Source: Nematopogon swammerdamellus (Eukaryota; Arthropoda; Insecta; Lepidoptera; Adelidae). From it: a stretch of DNA of 64,000 bases. The first letter of the stretch is position 1; each line of letters begins with the position of its first letter. A program made the translations under genes and the position numbers. The stretch lies in the NCBI GenBank assembly GCA_946902875.1, contig OX336359.1, positions 3,844,001 through 3,908,000 on the forward strand, given 5' to 3'. Below the pieces are notes generated by a model. The model worked only from the letters and a program-made list of their open reading frames with translations, did not search any database and had not been told where the DNA came from. Below, one piece after another: positions 40,312 to 51,456 of this stretch.

Positions 40312-40690
40312 AAACACGACATGTGGCGCCGAGCCACCCATAAGGTGTCTTACGATGCCCATGGACATTTGAGTCGTATACGGGGGATGCGAATGCCTAG
40401 CCGGCCTGACAAGTACCTCTTGCCCTGCCCCTCTTGAAGGGCCCGAGACTGTATTTGGGGAGAAATGTATGGGCAGGTAGAGCGTTCCAGAGTTTAGCGG
40501 TTATGTAAAGGAAAGATCTGCAGAACCGGTTAGTATCCAACCGCGTTAAGTCTAGCGTGTAGCAAACCATGCCCGGTGCGCGTGGTGCGAAGGTGGAAAG
40601 GGGACGGCGGGCTTGCGTTAAACAGCTCCTCCGAGCACTCCCAATGGAATAAGCCATAGAACACAATATATGTATTATTTGGCATCTATA
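40312..40690 (-). pseudogene. LINE fragment, C-terminal RT region (CR1/Jockey-like)
   Basis: The minus frame has ARRPLSTFAPRAPGM, NRFCRSFLYITAKLWNALP and FLPKYSLGPFKRG. The first ~80 bases (GACATGTGGCGCCGAGCCAC) are the 3' end after the ORF. The RT core is absent. The best-preserved copy of this subfamily in the window. Confidence 0.8.
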
Positions 40691-41754
40691 GTTCCTATTC
40701 ATGCTATCATAATATAATTATACACGCAAGATATATTATATCGCATAGGATGGTAACTATAATTCAAATAGGAATTTCCATCAGCGGCGAGATAATTAAA
40801 TCCATCTTGAGAGTATGACTTGCCGCGCTAAATTGAACTCTATTAAAGGTGAAGTTAGAATACAATATTGAATGCGACGCAGTTACAGAGAAAATTAGCA
40901 TAGCTTAAAGCTTTAATGCTGTTTGTCATTCGAGATGGTCCTTGCTAGAAGACTTACATAGACTCTTTGAGTAATCCATCTTCAAATAACAAAAGAAATT
41001 AAAAGTTTAGAACGCCCCCGAAGTTCAGGAGTTAAAAAACTTAAGACAAAGCGTTCCTTACACTTCCCGGCGTCTTAATACAAAAGTTGGATTAACATAA
41101 ATTTCACTGCTTCTGTGTGGCAAACAGGAATCTATAAATTCTCAATACACAAACATTAATTATACGAAGTAATTTATTTTTCGTCTCTCTTCTTAAGGGT
41201 CAGATACCGGCTAGATCGTCTTGCTTCTGAAAGAGCGTGCGAGTGGAACTCGCGTGAAGACGGTTCCGCACCATATCGTTTTGCGTGAGGACTACTATAG
41301 GCCCTATATTAATATTTTTTTTTATTTTAAACTCCGTACTTTCAAGACAAGAGGGGGGGGGGGCGGGGGAATTTTCGTGTACATATTTTAAATTATGCAT
41401 TTTAAAATTATAAAAAAAATATTACCTATATATTTGTATTCACCGTAAGAGCCCTCTGCATTGAAATGCAACATGATGAATTTGAAGAAAAACAAAATTA
41501 ACTTTCTAATTTGATCCCTACAATTGACCCACCCAAATAGAAATTCTTTCATTTAGGTATATTATGTGCGTGATTGGGTCATCGAACTCTATATATGTAC
41601 ATATAAATATAGAGTTTTTTTGAGTTTTGTTTTGATAGATGTGTAGAGATTTTGGCCGCGTCCGCGCCGCACCTCGCGAACTGGTCGCTCCCCAGCGAGG
41701 AGAGTCAATTACCTGAAATAGTCAGTTGTTTCGGAACCTTAATTTTAGACACAT
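40691..41754. other. Unassigned DNA; G-rich run at 41,350-41,368
   Basis: No gene. GAGGGGGGGGGGGCGGGGG at about 41,350 is a low-complexity G run. Confidence 0.45.
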
Positions 41755-41880
41755 ATTCTGTGAAAACTTCAACCGGCTACCTATAATGGTTCAAAAGATA
41801 TACATAGTCCTCGGATGGACAGACAGACAGACGGCGTAAGTTTAGTAATAAACTTCCGTACCGATACGGAAACATAAAAT
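41755..41880 (+). repeat. GACG-repeat element, 3' part
   Basis: ACACATATTCTGTGAAAACT, a short GGACAGACAGACAGACGG tract and the end motif ACGGAAACATAAAA. Confidence 0.7.
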
Positions 41881-41914
41881 CTGCAGGTATGTAAATCATA
41901 CAGACAGACATATT

Positions 41915-42392
41915 GTCAGCCTCGGTAGTTCAGTGGTGCGGTCGGTCGACTGTTGATAAGCAACGCTGAGCGCGGTAAGTACTTCGATGGGTGACCGCTC
42001 GACCGGTTGAGGCTGACCGCGGTTCGGATTCCACGTAAAACTGTAGGCCGCCTTTTAACCTACTAGGTGGTAGGGTTTATCCCGGCCGGGTTGGTACCAC
42101 CGCACCGAATGAAACGTCCGTCGAAACGGCTATGTAAATAGTTCGTGTTTTCCGTCCACCTCCAAGCCGGACTAGCACCTCCTCGGGGGTGATATTGGCT
42201 GCTCCTGAGGCTTCGACCTCGGACACAGCCAGCTAGTTCGGAACAAATAAAAAAAAAAAGTTTAGCGTAGCCGACATGAAATGAATGGAAGCACTGACAC
42301 TGCACCTAGTTCACCAAAGTGTTATGAGCTGACATCACGGATGTTGTAGGTGATGTAGCCAACCGTGTCAGTTTCGATAAAAAAAAAAAAAC
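41915..42392 (+). mobile_element. SINE family 1, full length, with a nested RTE tail
   Basis: GTCAGCCTC, A box (TAGTTCAGTGG), 5S-like segment, B box, core to TTTTCCGTCCA. It is interrupted at 42,159-42,259, then resumes at GTTTAGCGTAGCCGACATG to the A run (42,380-42,392). Confidence 0.85.
42159..42259 (+). mobile_element. RTE 3' tail nested in a SINE
   Basis: CCTCCAAGCCGGACTAGCAC to GTTCGGAACAAATAAAA. It is the last ~100 bases of the tail at 6,882-7,085, severely 5'-truncated. Confidence 0.8.
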
Positions 42393-42841
42393 GACGAACT
42401 GTGTCTTTTATCAGTAAGTAGAGTAGGGACATACTATTTTCTAACCGGAGGAGTGAGCGGCAATCAGTCGCATTGTCTCTTTCTAATTTCGTTTTGGCGT
42501 GTGGATTAATTCGCGAGTTATAAATAGAAAAGGTTCGCGAGCCCTGCCTTATTCATTAAGGGGGAAAATGAAATTCGGGTCGGTGTTTGCCTTCATTTGA
42601 TTCAGGAGTTTGGAAGAGCACGTGTTTCGTATAAATATGTTATTTGATTGGTCTATCCAGTCATCAGTTCTGCGTGTTAGGTTATTGTTACACTGGGTAG
42701 AGTTTGTAAAGTTAAGCCTACAGAGATTCGTGGAACAAAATAAAAAAATCAAACAAAATACATAATAAACTCAAAATGAAGAAGAAGGATGAGTAAGAGA
42801 ATGCATTGTATTTTTGGAATATTTTATTTTTTTTAAATCTA
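42393..42841. other. Unassigned DNA
   Basis: CATTGTCTCTTTCTAATTTC at 42,473 matches the outer end of the 18,908 snapback family. Nothing else is recognised. Confidence 0.4.
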
Positions 42842-43565
42842 TTTTTAATCCCCGACGAAAAAGGCGGGGTGTTGCAAGTTAAACGTTTGTGTGTATGTGT
42901 ATATGGGTGTATATGTGTATCGGTGTGTCTGCTGTGGCATCGTAGCTCCCAAACGGATGGATCGATTTAGATGCGATTTTTTTAAAATGCTTGAAAGAAA
43001 AAGTTAAATTAGAAATTTGAAAAACCCGCAACCATTAAAAACTCAAAAATAATTTCCGTTTACCTACTTAAAGGAGTCGGGAGACCGCTTAGTGAATAAA
43101 ATTTAAAAACTCAAGCTGCGCGGGTTCATTCGGGCTCACATACATAATTTTATTTAGCGGTGGTTCAGACAGTCGGCTGTCGCTTTTGATGGTTAAGCAA
43201 CGCTGGGCCGGTCAGTACTTGGACGGGTGAGAGCTCGACCGTTGGAGGCTGACCGTGGTTCGGATTCCATGTAAAACTGTACTCCTTTAAGTAAGTAAAC
43301 GGAAATTATTTTTGACATTTTAAAGGTCGGGGCTTTTTAAAATTTGTAATTAAACTTTTATTTCAAGCTTTTTTTATTTCTTAATTACTTGATTACAAAC
43401 ATAGCTAAGAACTATCCCGATTAAACCAGCTTTCTAATAAAAAAAATCGCATTCAAATCGTTTCCGTTTGGGAGCTACGATGCCACAGACAGACACACCC
43501 ATACACACATACACACACCCTCGTTAAACTTATAACACCCGTCTTTTGGAGTCGGGGGTTAAAAG
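42842..43565. mobile_element. Large foldback element, ~250-bp arms, SINE head in loop
   Basis: Left end TTTTAATCCCCGACGAAAAA and right end CCGTCTTTTGGAGTCGGGGG TTAAAA are inverted. Matching inner blocks include GGCATCGTAGCTCCCAAACG and AATAATTTCCGTTTAC with CTTAAAGGAGT. The left arm has lost ~80 bases relative to the right. The loop holds a SINE head (43,157-43,281). No ORF. Confidence 0.8.
43157..43281 (+). mobile_element. SINE family 1, head only
   Basis: GCGGTGGTTCAGACAGTCGG, AAGCAACGCTGGGCC, GTACTTGGACGGGTGA, GGAGGCTGACCGTGG and the B box, stopping at TAAAACTGTA. Core and tail are missing, so only the Pol III promoter part remains. Confidence 0.8.
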
Positions 43566-43847
43566 CAAAATGGAAGACTATCGCGGCGACCACGAAACAC
43601 GAGATTACAAACGACCTTTGTCCTACAATAGGTGTTGAATTAGAAGTCAGACTTAAACTGTGGGAGTGTACGAATACCTACCTCGCGCCGGCCTGCTAAT
43701 ACATTCTGGGTCTAGGAAGGGGACCTCGCTAAATTATTACTAGGTCAAACCTTATGTGAACCGGGAGCTGTTCAAAAGAGAAGAGAGGTCAAATGGGAAC
43801 AGTTTTTCTACTTTCAGTTGTGTTCTTCTCTTGTCCCGTGTAGCCAT
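43566..43847. other. Unassigned DNA
   Basis: No gene or repeat recognised. Confidence 0.4.
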
Positions 43848-44213
43848 GTCCGCCTCGACAGCTCAGTGGTGCAGACAGTCGACTGTCGCTATTGATTGTT
43901 AAGCAACGCTGGGCCGGTCGGTACTTGGATGGGTGACCGCTCGACCGTTGGAGGCTGACCGTGGTTCGGATTCCACGTAAAACTGTAGACCCTCCCCTTC
44001 TTACTTTACTAGGTGGTAGGGTTCAACCCGCCCGGTTTGGTACCACCGCACTGAATGAAAGGTCGGTCGAAACGGCTATGTAAATAGTTCGCGTTTTCCG
44101 TCAAGTTCAGTGTAGCCGGCACGACCGAAGGGAAGCACTGACATGGGCACCCGGCGTTATGGGCTGACATCTAGGTGATGTAGCCAACCGTGTCAGTTTC
44201 CATACAAAAAGCC
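43848..44213 (+). mobile_element. SINE family 1, full length
   Basis: GTCCGCCTCGACAGCTCAGTGG head, 5S-like TACTTGGATGGGTGACCGC, B box, core (TAGGGTTCAACCCG) and tail. A small deletion has removed part of GGATGTTGTAGG. Confidence 0.85.
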
Positions 44214-44292
44214 AGCAATCCGAAGTCTCCGGTATGGCACTTCTTCGGAGGTGATATGAGCTGGCCGGAGCGTGTGCTTTGGCCCCTCTGAC
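44214..44292 (+). mobile_element. SINE family 2, tail fragment
   Basis: CCAGCAATCCGAAGTCTCCG, GGAGGTGATATGAGCTGG, CTTTGGCCCCTCTGACTC. It follows the family-1 tail without a spacer. Confidence 0.75.
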
Positions 44293-44324
44293 TCAACATC
44301 CAATCCCTGATTTTTAATTTTTTT

Positions 44325-44640
44325 TTATGGAAACTGACACGGTTCGCTACATCACCTACAACATCCGTGATGTCAGCCCATAACAGCGGGTGAGCTAGGT
44401 GACATGCCAGTGCTTCCCTTAATTTCATATCGGCTACACTGAACTGGGACGGAAAACACGAACTATTTACTTAGCCGTTTCATTCAATGCGGTGGTACCA
44501 ACCCGGGCGGGATAAACCCTACCACCTAGTAAGGTAAGAAGGGAAGGGACCTACAATTTCACGTGAAATCCGAACCACGATCATCCTCCATCGGTCGATC
44601 CCATCCAATTACTGACTACGCTCAGGTGTGCTTAACTAAA
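44325..44640 (-). mobile_element. SINE family 1, head truncated
   Basis: Reverse tail ATGGAAACTGACACGGTTC through the core to the 5S-like part (CCAATTACTGACTACG), stopping at AGGTGTGCTTAACTAAA. Confidence 0.8.
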
Positions 44641-44779
44641 TGAATACATGACAAAAAAATCACGTCATTTATCGGTTTGCCATGACTCCTTTATGCAAAA
44701 TGTTTGGCTTCATCATCGGAATTTGGTGCCATGTCGGGGATTTCCTTTGAGTCAGCCGGCGACCCGAAATACATTCATA

Positions 44780-45010
44780 AATACATACATACCACAAGCG
44801 GCTATATCCCGACAATCGGGGTAAGCAGAGTAATCGATGTTGTGCTGCAAGAACTTTGTAATATCGGTGGAAGGACCGTGCCAAAGTGAGATGTGGTTAG
44901 CCTGTCGCCTTTAAGCACGACATCTTGTTCTTATCCTTTTGTCGACTTTTATGACATGCACGGGGAGAGATGCATTGGGTCTATTCTTTTAAGTACTGAT
45001 CCCCCAAACG
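44780..45010 (+). repeat. Interspersed repeat R, with internal deletion
   Basis: CCCGACAATCGGGGTAAGCA, TTGTGCTGCAAGAAC, then directly GGTGGAAGGACCGTGCC and CACGGGGAGAGATGCATTGG. Confidence 0.75.
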
Positions 45011-45044
45011 CTACACCGAAATAGCACTTTAAAAAAAACTTGTT

Positions 45045-45170
45045 ATATTCAATAGCCGATTAGACCGACTTTCATTTGCTCTAGTACCAATCCGGGCGGT
45101 TTTAACCCAAGTACCTAGTAAGGTAACGGAAGGCATGTACTGTTTTACTTGGAATTAGAGGCATTTATAG
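45045..45170 (-). mobile_element. SINE family 1, internal fragment
   Basis: Decayed AATAGCCGATTAGACCGACT, core (TAGTACCAATCCGGGCG), then ACCTAGTAAGGTAACGG. Confidence 0.6.
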
Positions 45171-45240
45171 GCTTACTATATTTTTTCAGGCTCAATTGTC
45201 GGACGGTACACAAGACCTAAAAAACATGATGAATATTTAA

Positions 45241-45624
45241 GGTGATATCAGACTGCGTCTGACTCGAATTTCAAGAAGTGTACCTCTAATATTACTTACC
45301 TGACAGATTCAGTTTTAATATATGTAAAACTTCATCGACCAGCTGCGCAGATCGATAGCTTTTTGAAAACACGATTTGACTAACTTCGCTCGATAGAACA
45401 AAAATCATGAACATGCCTCTGAATTTACTTATAAAAACGTATTTAAGGCAACGTGACCAAATCAATGCTTTGGGAAAAATATATATAAATCCGTAGCGTT
45501 TTACTTTTTTGTTTCGATCTGTAGTTATGGAATAAAAAAAATAAAAAGCTAATTTTTGATTGATTCATTGTGTTGCATCCTACTCGAACTAGCGAAAGCG
45601 GCGCCTTGAAAGAGGAGTATCGCC
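45241..45624. mobile_element. Small TTAA-flanked element (384 bp), piggyBac-like
   Basis: Flanked by TTAA on both sides (45,237-45,240 and 45,625-45,628). Ends GGTGATATCA and GAGTATCGCC are imperfect inverted repeats. TTAA duplication is the piggyBac hallmark. No transposase. Its first ~360 bases are also the left part of the 7.15-kb insert at 48,871. Confidence 0.7.
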
Positions 45625-45735
45625 TTAATATTTTTTTTCATCAGCCCATCTAATCAACGGGTCGCACAGCAGCGAAAATACTCCGAGCGGAGCTGAGGTC
45701 AAAAGCCTGATGTGAATGAAATTGACGTTGTAGGT

Positions 45736-45934
45736 ACAGTTGCTTTCACGAGTCATGAGCGCACTTTTCATTGGTCGGTTTGACGGGATGTGACGTCGAC
45801 GGCGCCGACGCTCCACGCGATTGGTTCGTCGCTCGTCGCCTATTGGGCTCACACGCGTCGTTTGATTAGTAATACACTTGCGTGCAATAATAGTCCACTG
45901 TCCATCTGTGCGCATGACTCGTGAAAGCAACTGT
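45736..45934. repeat. Foldback with ~25-bp inverted ends
   Basis: ACAGTTGCTTTCACGAGTCA at the left is inverted as TGACTCGTGAAAGCAACTGT at the right, with one mismatch beyond. The inside is CpG-rich (GTGACGTCGACGGCGCCGAC). No ORF. Confidence 0.75.
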
Positions 45935-45937
45935 GGG

Positions 45938-46330
45938 TAGTCATCTCATCAGCCTATGTACATCCAGAATAAAAAGCTAGGGTTGTTGAGTAAAATGATT
46001 AACTAATGTATTTTGTTCACACTTTACTTAAAAAGATAGCTACGTACATACTTACATACATCTGTAGTGTAATATTAAATTTATCATCTTGCGAAAATTC
46101 CAGAAAAAATCGGACGCAATTCCGGACGGGCCTTCCATATGGCGGACAATCCGGTCCGATTCCAGACGTATGGCATACAATTCCTGCTCATAGAATACCC
46201 ACACAAAAACTTTTAAATTTCCTAATACATAAAACACATTACTTCGTGACAAACAGCGCCCTTTACTTCCCAACTAGGCAGCCATCGAAATACATTTAAC
46301 CTAAAGGCCTTAGGAAAACAAAACTTAGAA
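45938..46330. other. Unassigned DNA
   Basis: A 97-codon plus frame (46,006-46,299) overlaps a 73-codon minus frame and shows no recognisable domain. I do not call a gene. Confidence 0.4.
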
Positions 46331-46738
46331 AAAAACCGGCCAAGTGCGAGTCGAACTCGCGCACCGAGGGTTCCGTATCGCCATGTCATGGCTAGCGCCA
46401 CTCACTCCATCTAGATGGCGTGTTATGAAATGCTCATATTAGTTAAATGTCATGATTAGTTAAAATGCTTCATAATCTATTCGGTAGGAGGCGCGCGCAT
46501 ACACTTTTTGGTTTCTTCTATGGGAACCCCCGTGAATATTTTACTTTCTTAATTTTTATTATTTGTTGTTATGAAGGCCATAATAACACATATTCTACCT
46601 AGGGCTACCTATTACGGTTCAAGAGATACAGCCCTCGGACAGACGGACGGACGGAAATACAGACGGACGGACGGACAGACAGACAGACGGCGTAGGCTTA
46701 GTAATAGGGTCCCGTAAAGGATACGGAACCCTAAAAAC
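46331..46738 (+). repeat. GACG-repeat element, best full copy
   Basis: Order: CCGGCCAAGTGCGAGTCGAA, CGCACCGAGGGTTCCGTATC, GCCATGTCATGGCTAGCGCC, TCTATGGGAACCCCCGTG, AATAACACATATTCT, a GACGGACGGACG/GACAGACA tract (46,641-46,689), GGCGTAGGCTTAGTAATAGG and GATACGGAACCCTAAAAAC. The inner ends (AGGGTTCCGTATC / GATACGGAACCCT) are inverted. No ORF. The family is common in the window, and I cannot name its class. Confidence 0.8.
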
Positions 46739-46999
46739 AACAGTAGAAAGAAGCTTGGACAAGAGAGAGCGCCGAGGACATATCCCTAAACATTACAACG
46801 ATAAGAAAGGCCATTTAGATAAGAAACAGGATGGTTCCTGGCTCCAGGACGCCAGGAGCTGTCGCATTAAAGTTGTATCTCGACGTAGCGGAGAAACCCA
46901 ACTCGCTCTACGCAAACGGACGAGGCGACGTTTGTAACGTGCGTTTCTTGACGTGCGTTTTGAAATTTACTTAAAGGACTTATTTATACTTTTTTTTTA
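46739..46999. other. Unassigned DNA
   Basis: A 60-codon basic frame (46,755-46,937; DKRERRGHIPKHY) has no recognised homologue. I do not call it. Confidence 0.35.
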
Positions 47000-47320
47000 G
47001 GTTTCCGTATCCCGTACCGAATCCTATTACTAAGCATACGTCGCCTGTCTGTTAGTCTGTCCGTCCGTCCGTCTGTCCGTCCGTCCGTCCGTCCGTCTGT
47101 CTGTCCGTCTGTCCGTCTGTCCGAGGGCTGTATTTCTTGAACCGTAATAGGTAGCCCGTTGAAATTTTTACAGAATATTATGTGTTACTATGGGCGATAT
47201 AACAAAAAATAATAAAAATAAGAAAAAGAAAAAAATTCACGGGGGCTCCCATAGAAGAAACCAAAAAGTGTTTGCGCGCGCGCCATCAATCGAATAGATT
47301 ATGAAGCATTTTAACTAATC
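47000..47320 (-). repeat. GACG-repeat element, reverse
   Basis: TTTCCGTATCCCGTACCG, long GTCCGTCCGTCTGTCC tract, CACGGGGGCTCCCATAGAAG and GCGCGCCATC. Broken before the head by the Helitron-like copy. Confidence 0.75.
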
Positions 47321-47559
47321 CTCCATAACTCTTAAACTGATTATTGTGATTATCCAAAATCAATGAAACTTTGTATAAGCACAACTAATTATGTGGGACA
47401 CAGGATAGGCTAAATATAATTCAGTTCCGGTTACGCTAAGATGTGGCTCTCATACAAACTGAATTGTTCTGGGCGCCAAAATAAAGGTACAGTAGGCTTA
47501 CTTAATTTCTTCTTTTGAAATACGAATTTAACGTGAGCGAAGCCGCAGGCAAAAGCTAG
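47321..47559 (+). mobile_element. Helitron-like element, 5'-truncated short form
   Basis: CCATAACTCTTAAACTG, ACACAGGATAGGCTAAATAT, GATGTGGCTCTCATACAAAC and the end GGCAAAAGCTAG before T. More diverged than the long copies. Confidence 0.75.
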
Positions 47560-47596
47560 TTCTACATATAATTAACAAGAAATATTTTATTAGTTA

Positions 47597-48870
47597 CTAG
47601 CTTTTGCCCGCGGCTTCGCTCGCGTGAAATTCGTATTTCAAAGGAAGAAAGTAAGTAACTTTTTGAGGCCGAAGGCCGAGCTGCGTTCAGGAAGACGATA
47701 AACCTTTTCGAAGACAGTAAGTAACTATGGGCGAGGCCGAAGGCCGAGCTGCGTTCAGGAAGAGGATAAAGCATCTTTAAGAAGTAAGTAACAAAGGGCG
47801 AGGCCGAAGGCCGAGCTGCGTTCAGGAAGAGGATAACCTTTTCGAAGAATGTATGTAACAGAGGGCGAGTCCGAAGGCCGAGCTGCGTTCAGGAAGACCA
47901 TAAATCTTCTCGAAGAAAGGAACCTCTTTGTTACTTACATTCTTCGAAAAGGTTTATCCTCTTCCTGAACACATCTCGGCCTTCGGCCTTGCCCATAGTT
48001 ACTTACTGTCTTCGAGAATTTATCGTCTTCCTGAACGCAGCTCGGCCTTCGGCCTCGCCCTCTGTTACTTACTTTCTTCGAAAAGGTTATCCTCTTCCTG
48101 AACGCAGGTCGGCCTTCGGCCTCGCCCATGTTACTTACTGTCTTCGAGAAGGTTTATCGTTTTCCTGAACGCAGCTCGGCCTTCGGCCTCGCCCTCTGTT
48201 ACTTACTTTCTTCGAAAAGGTTATCCTCTTCCTGAACGCAGGTCGGCCTTCGGCCTCGCCCATAGTTACTTACTGTCTTCGAGAAGGTTTATCGTTTTCC
48301 TGAACGCAGCTCGGCCATCAGCCTCGCTCTCTGTTACTACTTTCTTCGAAAAGTTTACCCTCATCCTGAACGCAGCTCGGCCTTCGGCCTCGCCCATAGT
48401 TACTTACTGTCTTCGAGACGGTTTATCGTCCTCCTGAACCCAGCCGCCCTTAGTTACTTACTTTCTTCTTTGAAATACGAATTTCACGCGAGCGAAGCCG
48501 CGGGCAAAAGCTAGTACATACATACGTACAAACATACATACATACATACATACATACATACATACATACATACATACATACATACATACATACATACATA
48601 CATACATACATACCAGTCAAACACATAACTCTCCTTTTCGCTTCGCCGTAGTCGGGTAAAAATAAGAATCTTTTCGTTAATATTGCGCGCATAGGTACTA
48701 AACTACGTACGTACAATATAATAAACATACGATCAAATAACTTAAATCAAATAGGATCTCCAGTTAAGTAAATATCCGCTAACATCGACTTGCAACAACA
48801 CTTTGCACCTAAAATTAATCAAATAGATACCTAACGAAGTAAACCTACATAATATTATGAATCGAATTAA
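47597..48870 (-). mobile_element. Helitron-like element, long form, left part (split by 7.15-kb insert)
   Basis: CTAG end at 47,597 after an A; repeat array 47,640-48,465 with orientation switch near 47,925; an internal inverted copy of the CTAG end (48,478-48,515); (CATA)n array; then body to TTAA at 48,867-48,870. Nearly identical to 56,907-58,183. It resumes at 56,028. Confidence 0.8.
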
Positions 48871-49320
48871 GGTGATGTTAGACTGCGTCTGACTCGAATT
48901 TCAAGAAGAATGCCGGCAATATTACTTACCTGACAGATTCAGTTTTAATATATGTAAAACTTCATCTATCAGCGCAGATCGAAGGCTTTTTGAAAACACG
49001 ATTTGATTAACTTCGCTCGATAGAAAAAAATCATGAACATGGCTCTGAATTTCGTTTTAAAAACGTATTTAAGGCAACGTGACCAAATCAGGGATTTGGA
49101 AAAAATATATTTTATTCGTTTAATGAATATCTAGATTGAAGGCTTTTTATTTTTTTGTTTAGATTCGTAGTTTTGGAATAAAAAAATAAAAATCAAATTG
49201 TCGCTTACGCTAAATATTCCGAGCAGCGTGACTGCGCTTTATCCTACTCCAACCTACGAAAGCGGCGTCTCGCTATCTTGCCGGAGTTGCCGGTCGCCCG
49301 ACACGCCCCAGTCACCCCCA

Positions 49321-49904
49321 GAAGCTCGAAGTGAGAGGACGCGCGCGCTCGTGACGATCCACTCGAAATAATTTACGCAATATCGTACCTACTAAAGCAC
49401 TACAGCTATGGGAAACAAAGCAAGACGGTACGTCAGCGAATTAGGGTATGATTTAGTATAGCGCGGCATTATTAGAAGATTTCTGGTAGCTGGTACTGGT
49501 GGGCGAGGGTCTAAGGAGCTATTAGCAAAAACTAATTTTCCACGGAGACTTCTACTTTCGGATATTTTTTTTATAAAGAAATGTTTTTATCTGTTCCTGC
49601 AACTTTGTCACACTCACTCGCTTGCTGTACACATACGCCCCCTTACTACTGCTTCATGTGACAAGGTACCACTTTTTGATCCATTTTCTCCGGGTGAGGG
49701 GGAGCAGTGAATATGTTGGGGGAGGGGGGGGAGCACTGTCCCTGAAAGAAACACATCGGAAGTCGAGCCCCCTTTACCAAAAAAATTCACAGATTTCGTG
49801 TCTTACACGACTATCGAGCACACTGAAAATGAATCTACGGAATTCGAAAAAATATTGTCGCTGAGCGACACGAGAAAGTCGGGATAAGGAAAAGGTTAGT
49901 TGGG
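49321..49904. other. Unassigned DNA
   Basis: Contains a G-rich GGGGGAGGGGGGGGAGC run near 49,717. No gene is supported. Confidence 0.4.
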
Positions 49905-50100
49905 TTCTGATGATGGAGCCGGAATGAAGCCATAGGAACTCCTAAACCACACATGATAAATCGACCGTGTTTGGGCTCGTTGGATTTGTCTTCGCAAGTA
50001 CTCTAGTCATATGTTATTTCCAAGGTCCTGATGATGGAGCCGGAAGGAAGCCATAGGAACTCCTAAACTACACATGATAAATCCACCATATTTGGGCTCG
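49905..50100. repeat. Tandem duplication (CTGATGATGGAGCCGGAA unit)
   Basis: Two units start at about 49,907 and 50,026. Each has GAAGCCATAGGAACTCC, ACACATGATAAATC and TTTGGGCTCGTTGGAT. A common interspersed motif in this kind of genome; class not known to me. Confidence 0.8.
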
Positions 50101-50143
50101 TTGGATATATCATATCTTCACAACTCTCCGAGATATATATATT

Positions 50144-50529
50144 AGCGGCGGGTGGCCGAGTGGTTTGGGCATCGGCTTCTCATGCGAGAGGTCCCAGGTT
50201 CGAATCAAGCCGGCCAATGAGTTTTTTCTGACGAAAAAATTTACGTGCATACCTACACCTGCTGCTTCACCGTTTTGAACCGGTCCCTTCCCTTGCGCCT
50301 TACTAGGTGGTAGGCTCAAATTGTAGCCGACTGGGTTGGTACCACCGTACTGGATGTAAGATGGCCGCATAGCAGCCTCGACTATGTTCTCCTCTAGTCC
50401 AGTATAGCCAGCAATCCAGGGAAGTCTCCGGTATGGCACCTACCTTCTGGGAGGTGATATTGGCTGGTCGGAGCATGCGCTTTGGCCCCTCCGACTCAGC
50501 CACCCATACCGGATTACATAAAAAAAAAA
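50144..50529 (+). mobile_element. SINE family 2, full length
   Basis: A box TGGCCGAGTGG (50,153-50,163), B box GGTTCGAATC (50,197-50,206), linker CTGCTGCTTCACCG, core, and tail to ACCCATACCGGATTACATA plus A run. The most complete copy of this family. Confidence 0.9.
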
Positions 50530-50589
50530 TAAGGGGATCGCACTTTTTCGTGGGGTCTATAGGAACGAACGAAAAGACATTTTCAATGT

Positions 50590-50725
50590 CAAAATCTCCT
50601 GAGCCGAGCGGCGGCGGCGCGGAGCGGGCGGCGCGGTGGCTCGGCCGGCGGTCCGGTCCGGGCGCGGAGCAGCGGTCGGCGCGGTGGCTCGCGGCCGCGA
50701 CGGAGCAGCGCGGCGCACAGTGGGT
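50590..50725. other. CpG- and GC-rich segment
   Basis: GGCGGCGGCGCGGAGCGGGC and a repeated GGCGCGGTGGCTCG (twice). It could be a CpG island or GC minisatellite. No gene follows. Confidence 0.6.
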
Positions 50726-50740
50726 CAACCAACGTAGCAA

Positions 50741-51068
50741 CTGAAAATTACTATAATTTTTTTTTCCATGACGGAATTATATTTCCTTCATTTGATCATG
50801 ATTGATTACAGATGAATGAGTTATGAGAAGAAAATCTATTGAAATGGTGTTTTTGGCAAGACTTGGCAGCTGATTTTTTGCTTACAATATTAATTGCACA
50901 ATAAGCCCATATTAAAATGTAGACGGCACCTCGCGGAGATTGCATTCAAATATCCCGCTATACATTCATAATTATTTTTTTTTTCAATGTTTGGTCAAGT
51001 TCAAATTTGCATGATTATTGTTACTTAAACAAGCTACAAAAAACAAAACCAAATATTTTCAAAATAAA
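50741..51068. other. Unassigned AT-rich DNA
   Basis: No gene or repeat seen. Confidence 0.4.
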
Positions 51069-51456
51069 TATATAAGGTCTTTCAAAATTAGTTAATAGTA
51101 CGCTAAGGGGGGGTTCTGTATCATATAGGGAGTAAAATCTATATAAAAAATTTTGGACCTAGGGCTTGTTTTATGTAAAAAAAAAAATTATGTATTTAAA
51201 TAAAAAAATTGGTGGTTGATTTTTATAGCCTAATCGATTCAGTTTCATAACAGTAACAAAAAAGTCTTCATGACCATTATGATGTAACACGTGTAAGTAG
51301 GTAAAAAAATCTAATTCTTTTTATTCTATCTTTTTTGTTCCTGGAATGAAAATGAAACCATTAGGAAATAATTTTTTTTACATTTTACATAAAAAAAAAA
51401 ATCGCCCCCCCCCCCCCTTTAGCGTACTATTAACTAATTTTGAAAGACCTTATATA
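51069..51456. mobile_element. Foldback (MITE-like) element, 388 bp
   Basis: Ends TATATAAGGTCTTTCAAAAT and ATTTTGAAAGACCTTATATA are perfect inverted repeats, continuing through TTAGTTAATAGTACGCTAA to G and C runs. Same terminal family as 23,143-23,392. The TATA at both ends may be the target duplication. Confidence 0.85.

Noticed and set aside
43870..43940. 5S rRNA gene
   Set aside because: Only the internal control region matches. The sequence repeats as the head of many SINE copies with poly-A tails, so it is a SINE part.
46006..46299. 97-codon plus-strand frame
   Set aside because: No domain, no splice or promoter context, and an overlapping minus frame. Likely chance.
50144..50215. tRNA-Leu/Ser gene
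   Set aside because: A and B boxes are present, but no acceptor stem closes and the sequence continues into a SINE body with an A tail. Same at 312-380.
50590..50725. First exon or CpG-island promoter of a host gene
   Set aside because: GC-rich with short repeats, but no continuing ORF, splice site pattern or downstream exon could be supported.
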